Notes: generated from the letters alone by a model not told the origin. A DNA stretch of 64,000 nucleotides from Botryotinia globosa (GCA_014898425.1 RCSZ01000026.1:62001-126000), one strand, 5' to 3'; counted from the stretch's first letter, positions 31,927 through 46,874 are shown. A program made the numbers and translations.

Positions 31927-34739
31927 TAAAAAAATAGTTGGAAGAATAAAGGCAGATAATAATTATTAAGAAATTACAAATACTCTCGAAATCGGAAAAT
32001 CGACTATTACCTACACCATTAAAAAGAATCAATTATATAATAATAGAAAGATTCTATCTAAAAAAACTAAAAACAAATTATATACAAATTGAAACAAACA
32101 AGCTTTACTATACTATATAAGATTATAATCTAAATCGATATATCAGAAAACAATTGATATTTGTAAATTGAATTGTAAAAGGGATATTATTAAAAGGATT
32201 TTAAAGAATTATAGAATGACTAATTGAAAAGCTAAAAAGAGATTTGAACTTATAAAAGAATATATTATTAAAAAATTAATTTAATATTTAAATTATAGGG
32301 GGTTACTAACAAAGAAATAAAAGCTAATCTTTTAATCGAATAAATACTTTATAAAATAGAAAAGGAAAAAAATCAAGAATAGATCTTCTATACACCAAAT
32401 TAGAAATAAAATCGGAATATAATTCAAATCTATAACATATACAAGAATATAAAGATTATAATATAAAAAGGTTTTTGTAATACTAGGAGAAGCAAATTAT
32501 ATATTATAAATAGGGATTTCGAAAATAAGAAATTTAAATATAATATTAATTTTTATCTCGAAATCCTTAATAAGGAAATAGCTTTTTATTGAAAAAATTA
32601 AACAAGAAATATCAATGTATATAGAATAATATTTTTATACATTAAACTTATAAGATATTAGCTTAGTTTTAGGAAAAGGATATTTCTTTAATCAATCTTT
32701 AGTCTTCTTATAATCCTAATTTTAATCCTATAAAGTATATTTGGTAATAAAAGTTCTGGCCCCTGCTCACAGTACCTCTATAACAAATATAGCAAAATCC
32801 CTGAAAAAATAAGGTTTTCTTATACAAATTATTATATAAAATTTTTATTTTTATTTTTATATTCTTTTTTCAAAAAATTTAAAATAATAAATAATTAGAA
32901 TCAAAATATAAAAAATCATTCGAAATATTTTTTATTATTTTTATTAAATAATTATATAATATTGAAATCAATTTTCTTTAAAAAAATTTAATATATAATA
33001 TTTTTCCTATATAAAATAAACAGATTTTTATCAAGATTTAGAATTTTCAAATTTTATTTTTTCAAATTTTATTTCAAAAATTAGAAAAAAATATTCTATT
33101 TTTTTTTAATAAAATTTGATTAATTAAATAGTATTTTTTAAAAGAATTTCTAATTTTATTTCTTATTATGAGAAATAAACTAGAATATAAAAATTTGAAT
33201 GATCCCATACATGAGCTAGAAAAGCGTTGTATATGCTATAAGCAGGGGCCAGAACTCTTATTATTAGAAAGCATTTAGACTATAAAATGATTCAATTCAG
33301 GTTTATATTATTTGGAGTATTACTTATTAATGATTCATAAGTAATCAAATAAATTTAATTGAATTATATATATATCAATATTTATATACTATTTATATTT
33401 ATTAAAACTAATAAACTTTTATTACAAATAATATTGTGAATTGTATTTAGCCTATAATCTTTTGATGAAATAAAGTATTTCAATATTCATTTGTTTATAT
33501 TAAAGTTTTCGAATATATATATCTAAAGTATATTACAATATCAATAAAGTATTCTAAAAGTAATATATTGTTATTGAAAAAAAGCTGATATAGAAGTTAT
33601 ATTATATTGTTATAATAAGTTTTCATGATTATATTATTGGGATCAGCAAGAGATTTATATTGGTATTTAAATCTGAATTCATATTTCAAAATTAATCTAT
33701 TTTGAATCTGAATATACATTTATTAATAAAATCTTAATAATATATATTTTGATTGTATCTTGAAGATAGAATATCAATAGAGCTATAATTTCAATATTTA
33801 TAAAAACTGTATTATATTGTAAATATTATATTTATGGAAATTGGGGTATTAATATTCATAAAATAGGATTTATATAATTCAAGTATGTTTATATAGCTAT
33901 AATATTTTTGATTAGTTTTAATATTCTGAATAATTCTAATACTTTCGTTTCTTTTAGCTTTATATTAAATTATATATTCAAAAAGATAACTATAATAATA
34001 TTTTTTGAAATTTCGTTAATAAAAAGGCTTTTTTAAATTGAAAATAATATAGTTTCAAATGCATTAAAAGAAAGATTTGAAGTAAGCAATATTATAAATG
34101 ATTGAAGCATTTTTGTATAAGTGTTTTATATTTCTAAAAACTAGGTATTAACGGTCTATTTAAGCTGAAAATTTATATTGTATATATTGTTCTTTGAGAA
34201 TTACAAATTGATAACAAATCAAGATTCAGGAATTTCATTATATTTTATTCTAAATCGAGTTTTTTGGATAATAATATCCTTTGAATTTTAATCAAGATCT
34301 TAGTTTTCATATTTCTTTGATAAATATTCTTCGTTTTTATTTAAAAAATATAATCTTTCTAGTATATATTCAATAAAAACTTGATAATCCTCTCCGAATA
34401 AAAGCCTATTGAAGTTTTTTTTACAAAAATCTATAATATTAAGCAAACAGGTTTGAAGAAGAGGTATAGTTTTAAGGTTCAAAAACAATGATTACGGAAA
34501 ATATCGAATAATATTCTCATTATACCAAAAATTTGGAAATGTTATATGGAATTGGAGGAAAAGGTTAGATATTATATTATAATCAAGGATTCTATATAAT
34601 AAAATTGTTATAATAAAAGTAATATATAGCTTTTTTATATATTTCATCAAGTATTTCGATTCATTTACTAATTTTGATTAAATCAATGTAATTGAGATAC
34701 AAAAACTATGAAAAAGCTATCTAGATAATGAGAATTCAG
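31927..34739. other. A+T-rich block, no gene seen
   Basis: Decayed DNA containing E5 (32748-33260). A 62-codon minus-strand frame at 34300-34488 is probably chance. Nothing else was recognised. Confidence 0.5.
32748..33260. mobile_element. 513-bp short TIR element E5
   Basis: Left TAAAAGTTCTGGCCCCTGC-TCACAGTACC; right, reverse complemented, TAAGAGTTCTGGCCCCTGC-TTATAGCATA. Collinear with E3 (21297-21798), including CTATRACAAATRTRRYAAAA just inside the left end. More C to T changed than E3. Confidence 0.75.
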
Positions 34740-35542
34740 TAAGTCAACCACCCTACTTTCGGGCCACCCCTGTTTTGGGCCACCCTTTTACACTAAAAAT
34801 CACTTTTTTGGCCTATCAATATCTCTATCGATATTGAATATAATTTAATAAAAACTTATATATATATAATTCGAACTATTTTAGATTTATATTAGAATTT
34901 TTAGAATTTTGGGATTTTTCTGGATCGATTTTTAAAGCTTCAAATATCGATTTTCAATTTATATACAAATCACATATAAATTTAAAATTCTATAAAATCT
35001 ATAATAACTTTTAAGGGAAAATAGCTAAAAATAAATTATAAAATTTTATTATAAATTTATAAGATATTCAATTTGGAAGATCTTGAAAAAATAAAAAATT
35101 CCTTATAAATAAATGTTTAAAAGGGTACCCTCAAAATTACAGGGATTATTTATATTACTCTTAATTCATTATATATTATATCTCTATATTTATGTATTTT
35201 TTGGAATTTTTTTTGAATTTCTATATAGATTCAGATTTGAATTTTTCAAAAAAATATATAATTTTCTTTTAATAATTATTGTTAAAAAGTTATTGAAGAT
35301 TTTATAAAATTTTAAATTTGTATGTGATTTATATGTAAATTAAAAATCGATATTTTGAAGCTCTAAAAATCGATCCAGAAAAATCCTAAAATTCTAAAAA
35401 TTCTAATATAAGCTTAGAATAGCTTAAATTATATAAATCTAAATTTTTATTAAATTATATTCAATATTGATAGAGATATTGATAGACCAAAAAAGTGATT
35501 TTTGGTGTAAAAGGGTGGCTCGAAAGAGGGGTGGTCGACTTA
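34740..35542. mobile_element. 803-bp long-TIR (foldback-type) element FB2
   Basis: Left arm TAAGTCAACCACCCTACTTT-CGGGCCACCCC; right arm, reverse complemented, TAAGTCGACCACCCCTCTTT-CGAGCCACCC. The arms stay complementary for roughly 240-260 bp each, leaving a centre of about 290 bp. TA at both ends could be target or element. The centre is open for 64 codons (35113-35307), hydrophobic and without motifs. A truncated copy is at 30229, and a third copy, split by a LINE, is at 57482 and 63595. It could be a fungal MITE of pogo/Fot or Mutator type. Confidence 0.75.
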
Positions 35543-38094
35543 ATTTACTCAAAAATTTATTTGAAAATCTATTCGAAAATCTGTTCAAGAATTTATTCAA
35601 AAATCTATTCATAAGATTTATATAAAAGTCTGTTAAGAAAACTCATTAAAAAATCTTTTCCAGGTTTTATAATATATTCTAGAATAAATTAATTTTATCA
35701 AATCTATTAAATTTATAGAATCTTTTGAATCTATAAAATCTATAAAATCTATTAAATATGTTAGATTTAAGAAACTTGCTTAATCCTTCAAAAAAATTGG
35801 ATTTATTAATATATTATTTTAGAGATTTTTGAATTTATATACAAAACTTATATTTAACTATCAATTGTGTACATTTTGTTTTTAAAATTTAGAATTATTT
35901 AATAACAATAAAATATTTTATTAGAATTATCCAAATTTTCTGAGATTATTTCAAGTTTTTAAATAGGAACTGATTTCAAAAAACTACTACTCTATTTGTT
36001 TTCAAGTTGTTAAAATCACTTTTTTAATCAAATCGATATATTAAATATTACAAAACTTATTTTCAAAATGTTTCAATAAATTTTATTATATTCATATTCA
36101 ATCCATAATATAATAAATAATAATATTATAAAATACTTGATCAATTATTGAACTTTATTCAATTTCTAAAAACAGTTTTTTCATATAACAATAAGTGATT
36201 TTTATTTATTTAAATATATTCCAAAATATTATCAATCACTATATACTAAAGTCCTATCGAAATTTTCTTTATTTTTCTGAAACTCACATATATAATAGAT
36301 TTAATATAGTTTAATAACAAATCTTATAAAAATTTATCAAAATAATTTGAACCTCTAATATTAAAGATTATAAAAAACAATTATAAAAATAAATAAAAAT
36401 TATTTTAAAAGTATTTGATTATATCAAGAATAAATTCACTATATTTAATCGAAAATATGATTTAGATATTATATTTCAACTGAATATTTTATTATATAGG
36501 AATATAATAAGAATATTTCTTTCTCTCCCCAATCATTCCCTTAAGTATAACGATCTTATATATCTTCTCACATAATTATATAAACTGAGGGAATATATTG
36601 AATACTTATATCCTTTTTCAATATTAAATATAAATGTTTTTTTATAATAAAGTTTTATCAAAACATTGATCTTACTTCTCTATAACTATATAAATAGTAT
36701 TATCTCAAATAATATAAAATATTTTTTTAAATGTTCTTCGAAATTAAATAAAATATAACACTAAAATTGATAATTGAGCATCATTAAAAGAAAAGTTACA
36801 TTTTATAATAATAAAACCTTATTTCATTAAATATCATTAATCTCTATAAAAAAAAGTATAATTCTTAGTGTTTTTATGATTATTCCATATTCCCAAATTA
36901 TTTGATTTGCTAAGATATATATAATAAATATTATTTAGGTAAAAAGCTTGATTTCCATTCATATCTATTTTCTATACCAACTTTATTCAACGCCTGGGTA
37001 CACAATCAATATAAATATTATTAATTTGAATAATAATTATCTGACTAGATTTACTTTTTTCATAAATATTGAACTTTAGTTTATAATATATATTGATTTT
37101 GATAGAGCAAGTAAAGATAAATTATAGTATAAACATACTTGCAATATTAATAAAGTATTATCTCTATGATTCTAATATTATCAATATGAATAGTATAATA
37201 CTTTTATTATTCCCAAGTTTCTACTATACTAGTAAGTATTATTAGAGTAATGTTTCCATAATTTCGAAGCTATTTGATAATATCAACATTTTCAAACACC
37301 TATTATAAAAATTATATCTAATAAGAGATTCAAAAGTATAATCAATCTCTGATTAATATCTTTGGAATTTGATAGGTAATTAAATTCATAATATAAATAT
37401 TGTATACAGAATCCAAAATATTTATATTATTATAGATTCAAGAATAATTTTTGGAAAAAGTTGAATATATTTCAAATTTGTTGATTTAAAAAGAATACAA
37501 AAAACATAATATCTATACATTTATAGATTTTAATTATTTATACAACAATTTCTTTAAAAAATATTATTTCAATAGAATAAGTAGGGATATAAAGAAAGTG
37601 GAAGTTTGGTTCCAGTATTAATGGAATAGTATTTCTATGGGATTAGTAGTGATAATATTAATAAAATAAGGTTTTTACAATTCCTGAATTTTAGAATGGT
37701 ATTTGGATCATTATATAATACCTATGTATTGATATTATATTTAATCAAAAACTTAAATAAAAAAAGCTTTAATAAAATCATATTAATATTGATATTCAAT
37801 CAATTATATATATTGGAATAGAAAAAGGATATTGTTACTAATACACTGCTTAGTATCATATAAATATGATTTCCAACAATATAACCAATTTTTTTGGGAA
37901 AATCTAACGCAATGATAACATTATAAATATTTCAAGAATTAATATATATAATTCAAATTACTTGAATTCAGGAAATTTAATATTTATAAGACTATATTAA
38001 TATAATAGTTTCGAGTTATAGAGGAAACTTTCGAATATATAAATATAAAAATGATTCATTTAATAGTTGTTATATTAAACTCTAAGTAAATACG

Positions 38095-38250
38095 GAAGGG
38101 ATTGGTTTTTTAATAAGATTTATTTAAGACTTATCATTTTCTATATATAACTAGCTTTTTAGACAAAATATAATATAGATATTTAGGATTTATCAATATA
38201 TGGGTATTATATCTTTTATATCCTTTTCAGACCAATAAATTGATTGATTA
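38095..38250 (+). mobile_element. LTR-A fragment, strongly decayed
   Basis: GAAGGGATTGGTTTTTTAAT ... TATCTTTTATATCCTTTTCA follows the 3' two thirds of the solo LTR at 14269, with C to T and G to A changes. Only the right part is recognisable. Confidence 0.4.
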
Positions 38251-38894
38251 ATATCAGTTTATAAAGAATATAGAAGATATAATATCTATATATTTATAAA
38301 CGCTAATCATTTATATTATATTCTATTTTAAAAGCTAATTTCAAAAATCTAAAAAACTTTATTAATATATTAAATATAAAGAAAACATAATATTAAAAAA
38401 TATTTCAATAACAATTTTCTTGATTTTTCAATCTGTCTTTTTTATGATTTTTTTATAATTATTTTATATATATCTCTTATATAAAATTTTATAAATATAA
38501 CAATTTTTCATTAAAAAATTCCTCAACTTTCTATTTTTTTCTATAGATCTTAGATTTATTGAAAATATCCATTGGAAAATTCTAAAAGCTTTAAAATAAT
38601 GATTCAGTTTTTTCAATATGTTCTTTTGATTAAATTGTAATTTTTCAATATAAAAGAAATATTATTTGAGATTTAATTTTTGGAAAAATAAGTCAATTTA
38701 TTGATAAATCAAATTCTATTTATTGCAAAGTAATAAGTGGAAATATGAAGGGATACTCTATAACTTCTTTAAATCGTTTATATAAAACTAAAATGAGATA
38801 AAAAGTTTTCTTTATATTCCAAGATTTCTAATAAAATATAATATATTATCTGAATATAATAAAACTATTTTACAAGTATGAATAGAAATATTAT

Positions 38895-39098
38895 ATATCT
38901 TGATAGGACAAATAAGGATATGAAATAATAAAAGTATAGTTTTAATATAAATATAGTGATATTTCTAAAATATTAATAATATTTCTGCGATTCCCAAACC
39001 CTGGAATAATACTCGAATCCCTGAATAGTACTATTATTAATGGAATGGTATTTCTATAATACTAATATCAATAAAATAATACTTTTATAATTCCCAAA
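38895..39098. repeat. Dispersed repeat (family C)
   Basis: Shares with 57328-57478, 37570-37700 and (reverse strand) 46010-46278 the chain ATAAGCAGGGATATAAAA, TATAGTGCTAGTATTAAT, GGAATGGTATTTCTATAATT. The last segment recurs within each copy, so the family has internal short direct repeats. This copy abuts the LTR-A at 39100. Class unknown. Confidence 0.45.
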
Positions 39099-39099
39099 T

Positions 39100-39335
39100 T
39101 GTTCGTTCGAGAAGGATACAGAAGACATAGCACCCACATAATGTACATTCTATATATCTAATTATATTCTATTTAAAGAGTTAACTAAATAGAAAAAGTA
39201 ATAGATCTTATATAAACACTATTGAAAAAGCTAATCTTTTTTATATTTGCTTAATCCCTTCAATATAATAATCTTTATATTAAAATCATTTCCTTTAAAA
39301 TGAATTCTTTTATAATGAATTTTCTTATTTGTATA
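39100..39335 (-). mobile_element. LTR-A copy, reverse strand, RIP-altered
   Basis: TGTTCGTTCGAGAAGGATAC, then AGAAGACATAGCACCCACAT, then TTGCTTAATCCCTTCAATAT: the reverse complement of the solo LTR at 46875, retaining the same length (236 bp). The flanks CAAAT and CTTAG do not match, so either it is not a simple solo LTR or the duplication has decayed. Confidence 0.65.
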
Positions 39336-39968
39336 CTTAGAATTCTTTTTATAATTTTAATATAATAATTTTTATTAAATAAAATTGATTCTTTTTTTAC
39401 TCCCTTTTGATTCATTTTATTACCTTCATATTAATCTTATTCATGTTAATTAAATCAATGAAATCTAATATAACTTTTCCTTTCTTATTATATCAATTAA
39501 ATGAATCAAATCATCGATTTATATAATTTCAACAATCTCTTTTTTTTAAAAATTAATATAATATTATAATATCAATTATGGATCTTTTCTTATTAATTAT
39601 ATCTCATTTAATAAAAAAATTATATAAGAACTTTGAATCAATATATAAAATTAATAGAATTTTTTTACCAAAAGTAATATTAATTATTAAAATAAATAAT
39701 CTTTATTATTTATTAAAAAAATATTTATAAAAAGAATAATTTTAAATAGATTTCAATCAAATAATATGTAGTTTAATTTTTTGAAAGAATTTTCTTTTTA
39801 CTATTTGATATATTTATTTAATATTATAATATTATTTTTATCGAATTATATTATTTATATAATTATTAAAAAAAACTAAAAATATTTTAAATTAATATAT
39901 TATTATAATATCTATTCTATAAACTTATTATATAATATATTGATTATATAAAAAAGTATATTTTCAGA

Positions 39969-40079
39969 TTTTATTATATATTTTATTATATATTTTATTA
40001 TATATTTTATTATATATTTTATTATATATTTTATTATATATTTTATTATATATTTTATTATATATTTTATTATATATTT
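39969..40079. repeat. 12-bp tandem repeat (TTTTATTATATA)n
   Basis: About nine head-to-tail, near-exact copies. Confidence 0.9.
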
Positions 40080-42740
40080 ATAAATTCTCTAAAAACAAAT
40101 TGTAGATTATTATATTAATTTTTTTAATTGAAATAAATATTAGTATTTTAGAATATAAAAATAATACTATCAAATTTTAATAGATAATTATAGATTAATT
40201 TTTTACAACCTTTAATTATAAAACCAATTTATCTAAATTGTTTATTTTTAATTTATATAAATATATTATTTTTAATAATGAATATATTATTCGTTTAAAA
40301 TTCTATAATACTAAATCCAATTTCTTTATTATTGATATATAGAAAATAAAAATTATATATAGATTATTTTATTTGAAGTTTTTAACAATAATTAATATAA
40401 TATATTCTGAACTAATAATTTCTTATTTCTAAAATATTATATATTGATTTAATAATAAATTAAATTATATCAATAAACAAATTTATTTCTTTTAAAATAT
40501 AAATATAAAATATATATTATAAATTCAATATAGATTAAATATATATTTAAATACTATTCCAAATATATATATCTATATTATCCTTTTGAATATTTATAAT
40601 CAATAAAATTAAAATATATTAATATAATTATTAAATTATTCATAATTATATGAAAATAATTATTTTATTAATATTATTATATATTTAAATAATTAATCTC
40701 GATTTACAAAATTCAATATTTATTCTTCCATCCTTGATTTTATTAATAAATTTCAATTCAAAAATATATATTCCCAAAAAATTATTTGTTAATAATACAA
40801 TTTCGAGTATATTTTTAATTATCAATCTATCAATTTCTTTTTTTTCTAGATTTCTTATATATAATCAGATTCTTAAAATTAATAATAAAACAATCGAAAT
40901 ATTAATTTCATATGTAAACTCAAATTTAAAATATAGTTATTTATAAAAGAATGTTAATATAAATATTTAATTATTTTTAAATAAATATAAAAAAGTTTTT
41001 TTAGAATTTATAACACATATAATTGATATATTAAAAACAAATAATCTAATTTTACTAGATTTTAATAAAATTACTTTATATTTATGAAAATAATCTGAAA
41101 TATAATTGATTTGATCAATCTAATTAATTTAATTGATTTAATTGATATAATAATAAAACTTTACTAATATAAATCTAAATTTTATAAATTTATTAAATGT
41201 ATTAAATATATATATCTCACCATTTATTTCAAAAAATAAAAAAAATCCTTTTTATTTTTTTAAAACAATATTATTACCCTTTTTCTAAACTAATATATCA
41301 TTATTCGATGATAAATCATAAAGTATAATAATTGGAGATTTATTATATATATTTATAGTTTTCTATATTTTTATGAAATTATAAATTTTATAAATCTTTA
41401 TTATAACCTTGAAGATTATTATTATTCATTATAAAATAATTGATATTGAAAAACTATTTTTAATAAAACAAAAGAAAATATCAAAAATAAATAGAATAAA
41501 TATTAATTTATTCAATTCTATAATATTATTAATAGTTTTCATAACCATTTGAAATATAGAAATTTATTAACATTCAAATCACAAATCTCTATATATAACT
41601 TTATAAAATCTATATAATAATATATAAAATCTCTCAATAATACTAATAAAATAAAAAATTTCCATAAAAACTATTTTTATTTAAATAAATATCAAAGTAA
41701 TATATTATTAAAACTCTTTTTTAATAAAATTAATCTTTATATTAGAAATAATATATTTTAATAAATTAATATATATATATCAACTCAATATTTATAAAGT
41801 TTATTTTATATATATTTTATGAGTATATTATTGAATTATCAAATAATTTAAAAATATTTAATTTTATGAATCAATATCATATAATTGAATTCAAAATCTT
41901 TATGAAATAAAAAAAACTTAAATTTATTTAATAACTTATTATAAATCTAACAATAATAAGAGAACTTTATAAATTATCTGATTATCTAAAAATTCTTATT
42001 ATATCCAAAACATTTCAATAGTTTATAGAATTTATAGATAAATGAATATCTAAATCAATAATAAATTCATTATAATTCGATTTTAATAAAATAATTAATT
42101 AAATTTCGAATATTAATGTTTGATAATAAAAATATATAAACAAATTCTTGATATATAAAATAAACACTTTTAAATATAATAATAATATTTTTAAAATTAT
42201 TATATTTGAATTTGAATCTATTCATATCTATCAAATAAAATAAAAATAAAATATCAATTTCTATTATATTTCATTTTATATTTCTAAATAAAAACTTCAT
42301 ATAAAATAAATTAATCAAGAAAATCATCCCAATATCAAATTAAATTATCATTTGATTAATAATAATTTTATTATATTCAATATCCTCAATATTTTTCTAT
42401 ACTAAATATTACTTATATTTAATAATTGATTTTGAAACTATATCTATATTAATTATAATATCAAAGAATGAATCATTATTATATTATTTAATATTTATAA
42501 TAAATACTTTAACTATTAATATATAAATATTTATAATATTATTAAAATTAATTATTATTAATGAATTATCACAAATATTTATTAATATAAAAATATTCTG
42601 AAAATCTTTTTAAAATTATCTATATTAATCAATTGTTTATTAATAAAATAATTATTATTATTACTATTATTTTCTTAATCGCTTTTTAATTTGATATTAA
42701 TTAAAAACTAACGATATTATTTCATGAAACTTTTATCATT

Positions 42741-42785
42741 AAATCTATTATATTTAAATCTATTATATTTAAATCTATTATATTT
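42741..42785. repeat. 15-bp tandem repeat, three copies
   Basis: AAATCTATTATATTT occurs three times in a row without change. Confidence 0.85.
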
Positions 42786-43085
42786 AATATAATAATTCAT
42801 TACAAATAAATCCTTTTCCTTTTAAATATACTTATAATATTTATAAACTTTTTTTTTATAATTAAAGAAATAATAATTATTCTTATTTTCATTAAATAAT
42901 ACAAAAAAAGATTATTTATTAATATATTTATTATAAAGATCTTGGAAAAAGAAATTCGAAGATTTATTATTATAAAATATCGATTTATAAAAAACATTTT
43001 TATTAATATAATCTATTTTGGAAATATTTTTTAATAAAAATTAATAATTTATTTAATCTAATTAATTAGATTTGATATATTCAAA

Positions 43086-43123
43086 TAATAATGATGATAA
43101 TAATAATAATAATAATAATAATC
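43086..43123. repeat. (ATA)n trinucleotide microsatellite
   Basis: An AATAATAATGATGATAATAA-type run ending at CCTAAAA. Confidence 0.8.
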
Positions 43124-45234
43124 CTAAAATTGATTCATATCATTTCAATAAAATATTGTTAAAAAATATATATACTATATTTTCAAAGCTTTTAGGAAAT
43201 AATTGCTTTCTAAGAACAATCGTTTTTCTTGATTAGAAATTATAAGGCTACCTATAAAAACTAATTATGGAAACAAATTATATAATTGTTTCTCAAAAGA
43301 ACCTTTTCATTTGATAGAATTTAAAAAGGAATAAAAAGACTTGTTTTCTATTAGATTCTTTATAAATTTAATATATATTCAATCAAATAAAGAATATAAA
43401 TAAAGTTTTATTTAAAAGAATATTTGATTTGGGAAAAGATTCATAAGAGAATAATAAAAATATAAAATAAGGTCTTTTTCTTTTAAATATAAAATAGGGA
43501 ATGAAATTTCCAATATAGATGTATCCAAAATGATATATTATATCACTTGTATAATTGATTTAGCTATCAACTAGAATTAGTTTTTTAAAATAGATTAAAT
43601 ATTGATTGAATTTATTTATACTTATTATTAATTTGAGATCCATAAAAATAACATCATTTTATAAATTAATTTATATAATTAGAATTATTCAAATTAATCA
43701 GATTATATATTTATATATTTAAATATTCAGAAAAATATATCTATATTCAAATTTTAATATTTTAATAAATAATAATAATATAATACTTACTAAATGATCA
43801 AGTCTTGAATTAATTTTTAGATATGTTTTTTATAGTTTTAAATTAATACCCTTTTCAATTAAATCTATTTTAGATAATTATATAATATTTTTTTAAATAA
43901 ATTTAAACTTCGTATCTTGAAAAGATATATATAAAATATCTCAGTATCTTTATATATTAATTTAATCCCCTATTCTTTCAATTTTATCAATTCCAATTAA
44001 ATAGAAAATTATTCTATTCGATTGAATGGATTTAATATCGTTTTCTAGATTTTTTCACTTGAATGAATAAGTATTTTTTCTATCTATATATAAACTTCAA
44101 CCTGATTTATTTTTTTCTTTTTCTCTTTCTCGATTTAAAAAGAAAAAGTATTTTTAATTCAGATTGGTTTTGGGTTACTAAAAATATAATTCATATAATT
44201 TAGTTTTATTTTAAATATTCCGAATTTTCATTAAAGCAAATCTAGTTATATCGACATATACAATTACATAGTTAAACATTTCATATCATTGTTTCTACTA
44301 GGTATATAAGAATTACGAACAATTATGTTTTAATTTAAATCATTTTCATTTATATCATTCATTTTATATACGTTTGTTATAATATTATATATAGTGATTT
44401 AAGTCGATCTGTCTATTTAAGTAAGATTAAACATATTTTTTAGAAACAAATTAGGTATAAGTATTTGTGTTATTATATGAAACTATATAATGATTAATAG
44501 AAATAAATATTCTAAATGGTTTCATTCTATAAGTTATATAATCATTATATTAAACTCTAAAAACAATGCTTTATTATTAATATTATAATAGTACTGATAA
44601 ATTCATAATCGATTGAATCTATATAGCTATACTAAAACTATATAATACACCTATATTCATATTTGATTGAATAAAAAATCTATTTCTGTTTAGTAATTTA
44701 TTAAATCATCTATATCATATATATGTTATATTTAAAACTTATAGCTTATAATAGTATTTATACTTTTGAAAATATTATCATTAAGATTGCTTCGTTTTTA
44801 TTTTCTAAATTAATAATATATGGTCGATTTTTATTTAATATGATAATAAAAGTCAATTTCTTATATATATTTTTCTATTCATTATTTATTATTATTCTTA
44901 ATATCATTATTATATTCATAGAATCTTATAATTATTTATTTATATTTGTAATAATTATCTCTTTATTTACTATTTATCTTTGTTTATCTTATTTAATCTT
45001 TTATGTATTATTCTTTTATTCTTTCTCTAAAATTAATTGGCTAATATTTCTTTATTATATATTAGAAGAATAGAATCTTATCAAAAAATATTATTGAAAA
45101 AATTAATATTCAAAGGCTTTTTTCAACCCTATCTTATAATTATTATATTAAATATTGATATTGATCTATTTATAATTGAGAGATTGTATTATATTCTTAT
45201 TACTATTAAAATTATTATATAAATATATCAAACT

Positions 45235-45345
45235 GAAGTTGTAAAGACTATCTTAATGGCATAAGTGGGAATTCTGTACAGCACCCCCACAGTACCCGAC
45301 GCTGTATAGTACCCAATCGAAATATAGTGTCTAAGCTGTACTCTT
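45235..45345. other. Small GC-richer island
   Basis: About 100 bp of mixed sequence (GTACAGCACCCCCACAGTAC ... TAGTACCCAATCGAAATATA) in A+T-rich DNA. GACTATCTTAATGGCATAAG resembles the start of family C (57328). GTACAGCA and its near-inverse TGTATAGTAC suggest a damaged element end. No gene. Confidence 0.4.
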
Positions 45346-46874
45346 AATTGAATATAATATACACATTTTTGGTACAATAGAAATATCACTAAAATATAAT
45401 TGATTAATGTTTATAACTAACCTGTATAGATATTGAAATTATAGATTTACATTTCTATAATTAGTTCTCATAATAAGTATTGAAACTATAAGTTTAAACC
45501 TCTATAACTAATTTTTGTAAACACTGGAAATATAGATCCAAACTCGTGTAATTAATTCCTACAAGCATTAAAATTATAAATCTATTTTTTTTTTAAAAAG
45601 TTATGGATTTCAAATTAGTTATTTTTTGAAGAATGTTTTAACCAAAAAAAGAGTTATGATCAAAAGAAAATTATATTTAAAAATTATAATGAAATTTGAT
45701 TAGTAATCGATTTTTCTATTATATTAAATATTATATTAAAGCTTAATTCGAAATATAACAAATTTATAAATTTAAAATATATATATTAGTTCTTGAAATG
45801 ATGAGAATTAGTAATGATATTATATATCGAATTATAGGGATGCGAAATTACTATTAAATAAAATATGATTTTTTAAAATTTTTATATTATTTTCATAAAG
45901 TTTATAATATAATAACTATATAATGATTTTAATAATATTATTATATTATATAATAATTTAATTATCAATTTGAATATTATTTTATCAAAAGCTTTTTTCA
46001 TAAATCCCTGATTAAATATAGTACTAGCATTATATAGAGATTTGAGTATTATTCAGAATCTCGAGTATCATAAAAATATCATTCTATTAGTACTGATATT
46101 ATTTAGAAATTCAAATATTATTCAAAAGCTCAGGAATTTTAAAAATACCATTTTATTAATACTTACATTTTTCAAAAATTCAAAAATTCAGGAATTATAG
46201 AAATACTACTTCATTGATAATAGCACCATATTTCCATCGTTTTATATCCCTGCTCGTGTCGTTAAGGTATTATATATATATACACAAAAAAATCGTTTTT
46301 GTTGAAAAGATTGAATTCGAATAATACAATTGGTTGTAAGTCTTTTATAATGTTAAATTAAAAAATGATGAGTTTTTATAAGAAAGTTATTCAAATTCGA
46401 TTGAAAAAAGCGTAATAATTATATAGAATAAATTAAGAGGTTTTAGAAAGAAGTTTTTATAATATTAATTTGAAAATTAAAGTTAATAGAAAAAAATGAA
46501 ATTTGTTAGATATAATAAGCTATAAACTATTTATATAAAACCTATAAAATCATCATAAATGAAAGTATTTAAATACTAAAGGTTTTGTTATATAGCAATG
46601 GAGGAACATAATTCTTACATTAAAAGAAATCTATTAATAATTAATAAAATGTATTCGAATTTATATATTAATAAGGAGTTAACAAAATTTAATTTACTTT
46701 AAAAAAATCTAATTGACATTTTATCTTGAATGAAATATCAATTTCATTTTATTAATTTTATATCTGTACATTGTTTTTGAATCTTTATAATAATAATTAA
46801 ATGATACTTTCTTTCATACCAAACAAATTGAAAGCTTGTGGGCCCCTAGATTTAATCAATGAGATTACTTGAAC
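45346..46874. other. A+T-rich, includes reverse family-C repeat (46010-46278)
   Basis: No gene. At 46010-46278 the reverse complement of the dispersed repeat at 57328 can be followed (ATATCCCTGCTCGTGTCGTT against GATATAAGCAGGGATATAAA of the other strand). Confidence 0.45.

Larger units (their letters stand above)
35543..45234. other. ~9.7-kb A+T-rich block of decayed repeats
   Basis: No gene seen. Recognisable content: fragments of a dispersed family around 37570-37700 and 38895-39098, a reverse-strand LTR-A copy at 39100, and simple repeats at 39969, 42741 and 43086. A hydrophobic open frame at 44723-45073 is discussed as a finding. Confidence 0.55.
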
